A DNA stretch of 64,000 bases from Betaproteobacteria bacterium (lineage in GTDB: Bacteria; Pseudomonadota; Gammaproteobacteria; Burkholderiales; Casimicrobiaceae), in the NCBI GenBank assembly GCA_013298695.1, contig JAAFIS010000002.1:92935-156934 (forward strand), given 5' to 3'. Below the pieces are notes generated by a model. It saw only the letters and a program-made list of their open reading frames with translations. It searched no databases and was not told the DNA's origin. Both the position numbers and the translations under genes were made by a program. Of the stretch, positions 36,776 to 44,889 are shown in pieces; the stretch's first letter is position 1, and each line of letters opens with the position of its first letter.

Positions 36776-37441
36776 ATGACCAAAACACCCGCACCTTCGT
36801 CGAACCGCGGCATGCGCCCGCTGCCATTTGCAATCTTCGCCAGCCGCTGGCTCCAACTGCCGCTCTACCTTGGTTTGATCGTTGCGCAATGTGTATATGT
36901 ATTTCACTTTTGGGTGGAGTTGGTGCACCTGATTGAAGCCGCGTTTGGGTCGGTGGATGCAGTCAAGGCAATCGCGAGCGCAGTCCAACCGTGTGATCCC
37001 AAGCTGATGGCAAGTAAAAATGCGATTTGCCCAGATGTGCCGACGAAACTCACTGAAACGCTCATCATGCTGCTCGTGCTTGGGCTCATTGACGTCGTGA
37101 TGATTTCAAATCTACTTATCATGGTCATCGTTGGCGGCTATGAAACGTTTGTGTCGCGCATGAATTTGGAAAATCATCCCGATCAACCAGAATGGCTTTC
37201 ACACGTGAATGCATCGGTGCTCAAAGTGAAACTCGCCACCGCGATCATTGGTATCTCGTCGATTCATCTGCTAAAGACGTTCATCAATGCCGAGTCGTAC
37301 AGCGAAAAAACACTCATCGCGCAAACGGTGATCCATATCGTTTTCCTGATGTCAGCGATTGCGATCGCGTGGACTGATCGCTTGATGGCGCCCACAGAGC
37401 ACGAAGCAAAAGCCAAAGACGGCCGCGCGAAAAACGATTAG
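36776..37441 (+). CDS. YqhA family (UPF0114) membrane protein
   Basis: A 221-aa inner-membrane protein with three or four helices. [20 protein letters not shown] near residue 22, then [20 protein letters not shown], matches the YqhA/UPF0114 family. The C-terminus is polar ([14 protein letters not shown]). It lies 33 bases upstream of fumarase on the same strand, so the two are probably co-transcribed. Function is unknown. Confidence 0.88.
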   Translation: MTKTPAPSSNRGMRPLPFAIFASRWLQLPLYLGLIVAQCVYVFHFWVELVHLIEAAFGSVDAVKAIASAVQPCDPKLMASKNAICPDVPTKLTETLIMLLVLGLIDVVMISNLLIMVIVGGYETFVSRMNLENHPDQPEWLSHVNASVLKVKLATAIIGISSIHLLKTFINAESYSEKTLIAQTVIHIVFLMSAIAIAWTDRLMAPTEHEAKAKDGRAKND

Positions 37442-37474
37442 ACAAATCATCGTCAGACGAATTGCGAGACAGCT

Positions 37475-39016
37475 ATGCCAACAATCATTAAATCCGCCGA
37501 TCTCATCGAAACTGTAGCTGCGGCGCTGCAGTACATCAGCTACTACCACCCGCAGGATTACATCGAGCATCTGGCTCGCGCGTATGACGGTGAAGCCTCG
37601 CCAGCGGCCAAAGATGCGATCGCGCAAATTCTCACCAACAGCCGGATGTGCGCCGAGGGCCATCGCCCGATGTGCCAAGACACGGGCATCGTGAATGTGT
37701 TTCTGAAAATCGGTATGGATGTGCGCTTCGAGGGTTTCGCGGGCACGATTGACGACGCAGTGAACGAAGGCGTACGCCGCGCTTACCTAAATTCGGACAA
37801 CAAATTGCGTGCCTCAGTGGTTGCTGATCCGCTGTTCACTCGCGTTAACACCAAAGACAACACGCCAGCGGTCGTTCACATGACGGTGGTGCCTGGTGCA
37901 ACGCTTGAAATCGATGTCGCGGCTAAAGGCGGCGGCAGCGAAATGAAATCGAATTTCGCGATGCTTAAGGCGAGTGATTCGCTGGTGGATTGGGTGCTCA
38001 AAACCGTGCCGACCATGGGTGCGGGTTGGTGTCCGCCCGGCATGCTCGGCATCGGCGTGGGCGGCACCGCAGAAAAGGCCATGATGATGGCCAAAGAAGT
38101 ATTGATGGAGCCCATCGATATGTACGATTTGCTCAAGCGCGGTCCACAAAACAAGCTCGAAGAACTTCGTATCGAGCTCTATGAAAAAGTGAACGCGCTG
38201 GGTATCGGCGCGCAGGGTTTAGGCGGGTTAACGACGGTACTCGATGTGAAGATTGCCACCTTCCCGACGCATGCGGTGGGCAAATCGGTAGCAATGATTC
38301 CTAACTGTGCCGCGACGCGCCACGCGCACGTGGTGATGGATGGTTCGGGCGCGGCGTACTGCGAACCGCCGTCACTCGATGCTTGGCCCAAAGTAAATTG
38401 GACGCCGAACGTCGAAAAATCACTGCGCGTGGATCTCGACACGCTAACGCCGGCTGAGGTCGCAAGCTGGAAGCCCGGACAAATGCTGCTACTCAACGGC
38501 AAGATGCTCACCGGTCGCGATGCGGCTCACAAGCGCATTTCCGACATGCTCGATAAAGGCGAAAAGCTTCCTGTTGATTTCACTAATCGCGTGATCTATT
38601 ACGTTGGCCCGGTTGACCCGGTGCGCGATGAAGTGGTGGGGCCTGCGGGTCCAACGACTGCCACACGGATGGACAAATTCACCGAGATGATGCTCGCAAA
38701 AACAGGGCTGATCTCGATGGTTGGCAAAGGCGAGCGTGGCCCAATGGGTATCGACGCGATCAAAAATCACAAAGCGGCGTATTTGATGGCGGTTGGAGGT
38801 GCAGCGTACTTGGTTTCAAAAGCCATCAAATCGTCGAAAGTGCTGGCTTTCGCTGATTTGGGCATGGAAGCGATCTACGAGTTCGACGTCAAAGACATGC
38901 CGGTCACCGTCGCGGTGGACTCCCACGGCGTCAGCGTTCACCAAACAGGCCCGCGCGAGTGGCAGGAGAAAATCGCGCAATCACGAATTGCCTCGATTCC
39001 TGTCGCTGTGATCTAG
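37475..39016 (+). CDS. fumA: Class I fumarate hydratase (iron-sulfur)
   Basis: Class I fumarase interconverts fumarate and malate with an oxygen-sensitive [4Fe-4S] cluster. The 513-aa protein has the N-terminal domain with GHRPMCQDTGIVNVF near residue 66, KGGGSEMKSNFAML near 150, and a C-terminal beta domain with VGPAGPTTATRMDKF near 388. Cysteine residues for the cluster appear in MCQDTG, WCPPG and PNCAATRHAH. Confidence 0.93.
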   Translation: MPTIIKSADLIETVAAALQYISYYHPQDYIEHLARAYDGEASPAAKDAIAQILTNSRMCAEGHRPMCQDTGIVNVFLKIGMDVRFEGFAGTIDDAVNEGVRRAYLNSDNKLRASVVADPLFTRVNTKDNTPAVVHMTVVPGATLEIDVAAKGGGSEMKSNFAMLKASDSLVDWVLKTVPTMGAGWCPPGMLGIGVGGTAEKAMMMAKEVLMEPIDMYDLLKRGPQNKLEELRIELYEKVNALGIGAQGLGGLTTVLDVKIATFPTHAVGKSVAMIPNCAATRHAHVVMDGSGAAYCEPPSLDAWPKVNWTPNVEKSLRVDLDTLTPAEVASWKPGQMLLLNGKMLTGRDAAHKRISDMLDKGEKLPVDFTNRVIYYVGPVDPVRDEVVGPAGPTTATRMDKFTEMMLAKTGLISMVGKGERGPMGIDAIKNHKAAYLMAVGGAAYLVSKAIKSSKVLAFADLGMEAIYEFDVKDMPVTVAVDSHGVSVHQTGPREWQEKIAQSRIASIPVAVI

Positions 39017-39067
39017 ATTTGTTGTCTACACTCTTGTCTTCTACTGCACACCAGCCGTAATCGCCCT

Positions 39068-40720
39068 TTGAAATCTTTCGCCGGCATCGACTTTTCGCAT
39101 CTACTCGCGCTAGCGCTAGGCGTGGTCGTTGTTATCGTGGCGTGGTGGTGGTCGGCTCGCCGCCAACGCGCCACCATCGAGGCGCTCACGCAAGGCGTTC
39201 GCGCTCTAGCTCGCGGCGATTTTTCATCGGAAGTCACCGGATCGGGTGATGAAGCGACCAACGAGCTCATCCGCGCATTTAATGAGACTGCGCACACGTT
39301 AACCGAAGGCCGAGAAAGGCTTTCGAGCTACCAGCGCGCACTTGAGGAGCGAGTGCGCGAGCGCACGCGTGAACTCAACGTCGCGACCGCACAGGTCACC
39401 CAAATATCGCAAACCGATGCCTTAACGCTGCTTCCGAATCGCTTCTTGTTCACCAAGAAACTCGAAGAGACGATTCGGCGCGCAAGTAACGACACCACGC
39501 GGGTCGCCGTGCTGTTTGTTGATCTTGATTTCTTCAAAAATTTCAACGATAGCCTCGGGCACGACACCGGCGACGCGGTGTTGAGAACGGTGGCTGATCG
39601 CTTGAAAAGCGTAGTGCGCCAAGAGGATTTTGTTGCGCGTTTTGGCGGTGATGAATTTGTGGTTTTGCTGCCAAAACTTGATTTCCAACGCGCTGAAGAA
39701 GTCGCTACTTCGATCGCCGAAGACATCATGAAGTCGCTCATGCAGCCGCTCGATGTGTCAGGCTCTCGCGTGAATATGCCCGCGTCTATCGGCGTTGCCG
39801 TGTTTCCACAAGACGGTCGAAGCGCGGCTGAGCTCATCAAGAATGCAGACGCCGCGATGAGCGCTGCCAAGCAATCCGGGCGCAATCGCGTGGAGCGGTT
39901 TGCTGACACCAATGCGCGCCCGGTCGCGATGCGCGCAAAGCTCGATGCTGACATTCGCCGAGGCATTTCAGCGGAAGAATTTTTCCTGGTGTTTCAGCCG
40001 CAGGTCGATATTTCCACCGGGTCGCCGGTGGGCTTAGAGGCGCTACTTCGTTGGCGTCACCCCACGCGCGGGGTGATCGGCCCGATGGAGTTTATTTCTG
40101 CAGCGGAGCAGAGCGGCTTGATCCACCAGTTGGGCCAGCGAGCACTGGAAATGGCCTGCGAGCAGTTTAAGTATTGGCAGCAGCGCGACATCTATCCGCG
40201 CATTTCGGTCAACGTATCGGCGAAACAACTCGATGATCCGTTTTGGCTCGAAAGTGTGCGCGACACTATCGAAACGACACGAATTCCCGCCCAGTTTCTC
40301 GATCTTGAAATTACCGAATCAATGCTCGTCAGCAATCCTGAGCGGGTGATTGAAACGCTTTCCGAATTGAACCGTCTGGGTGTCACGCTGACGCTTGATG
40401 ATTTTGGTACCGGCTACTCAAGCTTGAGCTATCTAACGCGGCTGCCGTTTCACACGATCAAGATTGATCGCAGCTTTATGCACGACGTGGAAGTTGCCAC
40501 TCGCAAAAGCATCGTGCAGGCAATCGTGGCGGTTGCGCACAGCCTTGATTTGCGAATCATTGCCGAAGGTATTGAATCGCCGCTGCAGCTCTCTATCCTG
40601 CGCGACCTAAAAGTCGAAGAAGGACAGGGTTACTACTTCGCCAAACCGCTTGAGGCGAGCGACGTCGAGAAATGGTGGACCGGTCAGCTTGCTGCGGTGA
40701 GCTCTTCGCTTAATCGGTAA
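39068..40720 (+). CDS. Membrane-anchored GGDEF-EAL cyclic-di-GMP protein
   Basis: A 550-aa protein that can in principle make and degrade cyclic-di-GMP. One N-terminal helix (LLALALGVVVVIVAWWW) is followed by a HAMP-like segment (about 35-90), a short coiled coil (SYQRALEERVRERTRELN), a GGDEF domain with intact GGDEF near residue 194 and an RQED inhibitory site five residues before it, and an EAL domain with LEALLRWRHP near 323 and DDFGTGYSSLSYL. Both domains keep their key residues. The start is TTG at 39068. No periplasmic sensor is present. Confidence 0.92.
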   Translation: MKSFAGIDFSHLLALALGVVVVIVAWWWSARRQRATIEALTQGVRALARGDFSSEVTGSGDEATNELIRAFNETAHTLTEGRERLSSYQRALEERVRERTRELNVATAQVTQISQTDALTLLPNRFLFTKKLEETIRRASNDTTRVAVLFVDLDFFKNFNDSLGHDTGDAVLRTVADRLKSVVRQEDFVARFGGDEFVVLLPKLDFQRAEEVATSIAEDIMKSLMQPLDVSGSRVNMPASIGVAVFPQDGRSAAELIKNADAAMSAAKQSGRNRVERFADTNARPVAMRAKLDADIRRGISAEEFFLVFQPQVDISTGSPVGLEALLRWRHPTRGVIGPMEFISAAEQSGLIHQLGQRALEMACEQFKYWQQRDIYPRISVNVSAKQLDDPFWLESVRDTIETTRIPAQFLDLEITESMLVSNPERVIETLSELNRLGVTLTLDDFGTGYSSLSYLTRLPFHTIKIDRSFMHDVEVATRKSIVQAIVAVAHSLDLRIIAEGIESPLQLSILRDLKVEEGQGYYFAKPLEASDVEKWWTGQLAAVSSSLNR

Positions 40721-40757
40721 GCTTCGCGCTTGACGCCGGGCTTGATGCCCGTAGCGT

Positions 40758-41447
40758 TTACAGCAAATCAGACGGCGAATCGATATCGCGAACGATGCCG
40801 CTATCGCTGATCGGCACCCGAACAACGTGCTCACGGTTTGATTGAATCACCGCACGCGCACCGCTATCTCCAGTGAGCGCGGCGAGCGCCGCCCAATGCG
40901 CGCGACCAAAAATCACTGGATGCCCGGGCTGTGCATCGGCCCGTGAGTTCGTCAGTTTCGCGCCGTGTTGAACCGTTGAATTCTGGGCTTCAATTGGCAC
41001 GTAGACTGGTTGCACAATCGCGCTACATCTATCGGCACTTTCGTCCAGTAAATGTGGGGCTAGCTCACTTATTGTTAATACGTTGAGATACGGCAAATCT
41101 GCGAGCGTCGCCCACATAAAATGGCGATTCTTAGGTAATGTTAGTGCGTATTTTGCGGCGAGTGCAAGTGAGTGCCCCATGCCCTGCTGCGGCGCTTCAT
41201 TAATGATCACCGTTGCGCCGCGAGCTGCGGCGTGGCGAGCGAGCAAAGCGTCAGCGTCGCGCACCACCACGATCACCTCGCCACACGCCGTCGCCAGCGT
41301 GTTGAACGACCTAGCGCCAACGCTCACGCCGTCAATCAATTGATCAAGCTTGGCTCCTGGATAGGCGCCACCGAAGCGACGGCCCTCGCCCGCCGCGAGC
41401 AATACGCCTACGCTGTGCGAGCGAACGGTTTCGGCGCTAATCGTCAT
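40758..41447 (-). CDS. MobA-like nucleotidyltransferase
   Basis: A 229-aa NTP-transferase-fold protein related to MobA/MocA. VGVLLAAGEGRRFGGAYPGAKL near residue 14 holds the nucleotide-binding motif; ATLADLPYL supplies the metal-binding Asp. The MocA/CoxD type attaches CMP or GMP to molybdopterin, but no molybdoenzyme is nearby, so the substrate is uncertain. An upstream Met (41477) is possible. Confidence 0.75.
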   Translation of the reverse strand: MTISAETVRSHSVGVLLAAGEGRRFGGAYPGAKLDQLIDGVSVGARSFNTLATACGEVIVVVRDADALLARHAAARGATVIINEAPQQGMGHSLALAAKYALTLPKNRHFMWATLADLPYLNVLTISELAPHLLDESADRCSAIVQPVYVPIEAQNSTVQHGAKLTNSRADAQPGHPVIFGRAHWAALAALTGDSGARAVIQSNREHVVRVPISDSGIVRDIDSPSDLL

Positions 41448-41492
41448 GCTGCGAGTGCCTCGGCACGCTATCACCAACGACGTTGCGCAGAA

Positions 41493-42059
41493 TCAAGTTT
41501 TCGGGAGCGTTACGCCCACTTGTCCCTGGTACTTGCCGCCGCGATCTTTGTACGACGTGCCGCACACTTCATCGCTTTCGAAAAAGAGCACTTGCGCACA
41601 GCCTTCGCCTGCATAAATTTTTGCAGGCAGTGGTGTCGTATTCGAAAACTCTAGTGTTACGAACCCTTCCCATTCGGGCTCGAACGGCGTCACATTCACG
41701 ATGATGCCGCAGCGCGCGTAAGTGCTTTTGCCCACGCAAATGGTGAGCACGCTGCGGGGAATGCGGAAGTATTCAACGGTTCGCGCGAGCGCAAACGAGT
41801 TCGGCGGAATGATGCACACGTCACCTTTGAAATCAACGAATGATTTTTCGTCAAACGCTTTCGGATCAACAATTGTTGAATTGATATTGGTGAAGATTTT
41901 GAATTCGTTGGCGCAGCGAATGTCGTAGCCGTAGCTCGACGTGCCGTACGACACAATCTTGTGGCCATCCACATAGCGCACTTGATCCTCCACGAAGGGC
42001 TCGATCATATTGTGCGATTTCGCCATGCGGCGAATCCAGTGGTCGGATTTGATAGACAT
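41493..42059 (-). CDS. dcd: dCTP deaminase
   Basis: Dcd deaminates dCTP to dUTP in dTMP synthesis. From the ATG at 42059 the protein is 188 aa, the standard length; the frame is open 37 codons upstream, but those fall in a repeat region. Diagnostic motifs are [45 protein letters not shown] and GCAQVLFFE. Confidence 0.96.
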   Translation of the reverse strand: MSIKSDHWIRRMAKSHNMIEPFVEDQVRYVDGHKIVSYGTSSYGYDIRCANEFKIFTNINSTIVDPKAFDEKSFVDFKGDVCIIPPNSFALARTVEYFRIPRSVLTICVGKSTYARCGIIVNVTPFEPEWEGFVTLEFSNTTPLPAKIYAGEGCAQVLFFESDEVCGTSYKDRGGKYQGQVGVTLPKT

Positions 42060-42129
42060 AGGTCGTGGCTTTGTGCGTAATCGTTGGTCTGCGCAGGATT
42101 CTAGGCGTAACGTAGCGTTTGCTTTTTTT

Positions 42130-42290
42130 GACACTAATTCCGCTGATTGCGCGGATTGCGCATATCGCACAGGTCGCCGCCGATTATTTCTTGTAGATTT
42201 GAGCGATCATCGTCAACCAGCCGGCCGAACGCATCAGCTAATCTGCGTTAACCTGTGTGATCAGCGTTATCTGCGTCAAAAATCAGTGTC
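42130..42290. repeat. MITE-like element between dcd and the YcaQ-like gene
   Basis: Ends GACACTAATT (42130-42139) and AATCAGTGTC (42281-42290) are inverted repeats. Inside are GCTGATTGCGCGGATTGCGC and CTGCGTTAACCTGTGTGATC blocks of the widespread 'AATCTGCGCAATCAGCGG' class. The right end contains the GTG proposed as the YcaQ-like start. Confidence 0.5.
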
Positions 42291-43587
42291 GGGAATCCAG
42301 CTCAGCCTTGCGCAAGCGCGCAACCTTCAACTCGCCGCGATGGGTTTGCTCGAACCGCCCGCAAACATGGCGACCAAAGCCGACGTGCTCGCAGCGATTC
42401 GCGCAATGAACGTGCTGCAGATCGACACCATTTCGGTCGTTGCTCGCAGTCCTTATTTAGTGCTGTATTCGCGTCTTGGCCACTACGAACCTCGATGGCT
42501 CGAAGAGCTGCTCGCGGAGGGGAAGCTCTTCGAATATTGGTCGCATGCCGCGTGCTTTTTGCCGATTGATGATTACCCGCTCTACCGCTTGCAGCAGTTA
42601 AATCTCGAAGCGTACGGCTTCAAACGCGCGCCGCAACGCATCGAGGCGGACGCAGTCGGTCATTTGAACTTGCTCGATCAGGTGCGCGAAAACGGTGAGG
42701 TGCGCGCCGCCGATTTTGAGCACGAAGGTGGCCGCAAAGGCAACGGCTGGTGGGATTGGAAGCCCGACAAACTTCGCTTGGAGGCGCTCTATACGGCCGG
42801 TGAAATGATGGTGGCACGACGCGAAAATTTTCATCGGATTTACGACGTTCGCGAGCGTGTGCTGCCGAAGCGTTTTCATAACGATTTGCAGCTGCCTACG
42901 CGTAGCGCCATGCATGCACGATTTAGCGCCCTAGCGGTCAAAGCGATGGGCGTCGTGCAAGCACGCTGGATCGGCGACTACTTTCGCCATGCCGGAAAAG
43001 CGCCGTCGCCCCACCCTGACGCACTAGTTGATTCTGGTGAGTTGTTAAAGGTTGCAGTCGATGGGTGGAAATTGCCCGCCTATGTTCACCGCGATCATCG
43101 AGCGCTGCTCAAACGTGCGCATAACGGTGAGTTGGTCGGCTCGCATTCGGCGCTACTCTCGCCGTTTGATCCGTTGGTGTGGGATCGTGAACGCGCACTG
43201 TCCACGTGGAAATTCGATTACCGAATCGAGTGTTACACGCCAGAGGCAAAGCGCAAATACGGTTATTTCACGCTGCCGTTGTTGGTAGATGGCGAGTTGA
43301 TCGGACGCGTTGATGCTAAAGCGCATCGTGCTGAGAAAGTGTTTAAGTTGAAATCAGTTCATTTTGAAAATTTGGCCGAATTAAACGGTGTGAGCGGCGA
43401 AAAAGCTATGACTAGTTTGGCCGGCGCGGTTGCCCGTTGCGCGCACTGGCACGGCGCCAGCCGCGTTGAGATCGGCGCGCTCTTTGGGCCGGGAATGACA
43501 ACAAAGAGTGAGCGCATGCTTCGATCTCACCTCAGTCTGAACATCAAAAATGTGATGACGGACCTCAACGCATCGGGAAAGCGCTGA
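42286..43587 (+). CDS. YcaQ-like winged-helix DNA glycosylase
   Basis: A protein of about 433 aa in the YcaQ/AlkX (HTH_42) family, whose E. coli member (about 410 aa) unhooks DNA interstrand crosslinks. Winged-helix features include VLAAIRAMNVLQIDTISVVARSPYL near residue 32, and FEYWSHAACFLPIDDYPLYR carries the catalytic QxD/IDD region typical of the family. The long frame opens at 42010, but homology starts near SGIQLSLAQARNLQL, so the GTG at 42286 is chosen; it has no clear ribosome-binding site. It is followed 7 bases later by a PdeM-like nuclease gene. Confidence 0.85.
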   Translation: MSGIQLSLAQARNLQLAAMGLLEPPANMATKADVLAAIRAMNVLQIDTISVVARSPYLVLYSRLGHYEPRWLEELLAEGKLFEYWSHAACFLPIDDYPLYRLQQLNLEAYGFKRAPQRIEADAVGHLNLLDQVRENGEVRAADFEHEGGRKGNGWWDWKPDKLRLEALYTAGEMMVARRENFHRIYDVRERVLPKRFHNDLQLPTRSAMHARFSALAVKAMGVVQARWIGDYFRHAGKAPSPHPDALVDSGELLKVAVDGWKLPAYVHRDHRALLKRAHNGELVGSHSALLSPFDPLVWDRERALSTWKFDYRIECYTPEAKRKYGYFTLPLLVDGELIGRVDAKAHRAEKVFKLKSVHFENLAELNGVSGEKAMTSLAGAVARCAHWHGASRVEIGALFGPGMTTKSERMLRSHLSLNIKNVMTDLNASGKR

Positions 43588-43594
43588 ACCTGTC

Positions 43595-44299
43595 ATGGCT
43601 TTGAAAAAAGAGGCGGTGGACATCGAATTCGCCGGTGAAACGCTGCGGCTCTTGGCGCAAAAAGCGGTCGTCTGGCCGCGCGAAAAGACGCTGTTCATCG
43701 CCGACGTCCATTTGGGCAAAGCCGCGAGCTTCCGTGCCGCAGGATTGGCGGTGCCCTCAGGGCATTCGCATGATGACATCGCGCGCATCGATGCCCTGCT
43801 TAGGGCCTACGATATCGCCCATTTGATCGTGCTGGGTGACCTCGTGCACAACCGCGCGAGCTACACCGAATCGCTGCACCAAACAATGCGCTCATTCGCG
43901 AAAACGCACCCAACGCTCAAGCGCACTCTGGTGATGGGCAATCACGACGACCACGCAGGAGAACCGCCTATTGATTGGGGCTTCGAGATTATTCATGATG
44001 ATCTCAAGATATCGCCGTTTGTAGCTGCTCACGCCCCAACCTATAGGGTGAAGCCTCAAAGCCGAATGAGCGATGCGCCAGAGGTCGCGCGTTTGGTGGG
44101 TCATTTACACCCTGCCGTTTCGCTGCAAACTGCCAAAGAATCGATTAACTTGCCATGTTTCTGGCGCACATCGAATGAGCTCGTTTTGCCTTCGTTCGGC
44201 CTTTTAACGGGGCGGTATACGGTGAAGCCTGAAGCCGAAGATGTGACGTTTGTTGTCACCGGACAACAAATTTTTCGAGTGCCGTCTCGCGCGGCGTAG
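43595..44299 (+). CDS. PdeM-like metallophosphoesterase
   Basis: A 234-aa calcineurin-like phosphoesterase of the ligase-associated DNA-damage-response type. Metal-binding motifs are FIADVHLGKAASF near residue 35, LGDLVHNR near 79, MGNHDDH near 112 and the GHLHP motif near 164. In other bacteria this gene sits with ligB and lhr-like helicase genes; here it is coupled to the YcaQ-like gene, so a DNA-repair role is inferred. Confidence 0.85.
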   Translation: MALKKEAVDIEFAGETLRLLAQKAVVWPREKTLFIADVHLGKAASFRAAGLAVPSGHSHDDIARIDALLRAYDIAHLIVLGDLVHNRASYTESLHQTMRSFAKTHPTLKRTLVMGNHDDHAGEPPIDWGFEIIHDDLKISPFVAAHAPTYRVKPQSRMSDAPEVARLVGHLHPAVSLQTAKESINLPCFWRTSNELVLPSFGLLTGRYTVKPEAEDVTFVVTGQQIFRVPSRAA

Positions 44300-44889
44300 C
44301 ACAGCGTTCGGTGGACAAGCCTGTGGAAAAGTCAGCTAAATCGCGCCGGAAACTGTGCGCTGAATTCACGGCGTATCCGCCAATGCTCGCGCAGGCAGCG
44401 TTGCACGAAATAAGCACGCGCTGCTAAGTTGTTTCGCAGTGGAAAACCCCAACATCTAGTGTTTCTTATATCGCTTGACCACAAGATATTGTTAGTCGTA
44501 TCCTTACAAGTTAGGGGCAGATTCCGGCATCGGTTGCACAAAAAACGCGTGATTTCGAGGGGTCGTAGTAATTACGACGTATTCAAGATCAGGCGCACTT
44601 TTTGGTGATCGCTACTGAATCTTGGCAAGAGAGATACCGGTCGCGCGATTGAAATGTGTCAATTTCCGTCACATTCTCGTGCGAGCTACGTGATACGTAA
44701 ATCAGGATACCGCGCTGAAACAACCCAAATTGGGTGAGTTGTCGAAGATTGAGCATCGCAAGGGGGCGATCGGCTTGATTGGCAAGGGCGCGGTCTGAAG
44801 CGAGATCGAGATATCTGAAGCGCGCACCCGACCCGAACACAGCAATACTTTTACGAATTACCGCACAGACTAAAAAGGGAGACGCTTTC
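44300..44889. promoter_or_regulatory. nrdA upstream region with possible NrdR boxes
   Basis: 590 bp between the phosphoesterase gene and nrdA. AACATCTAGTGTTT (44451-44464) and CCACAAGATATTGTTA (44479-44494) each resemble a NrdR box, and their centres are about 29-30 bases apart, close to the usual spacing. ACCCAAATTGGGT at 44723-44735 is a small palindrome related to the dispersed family. Confidence 0.45.
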
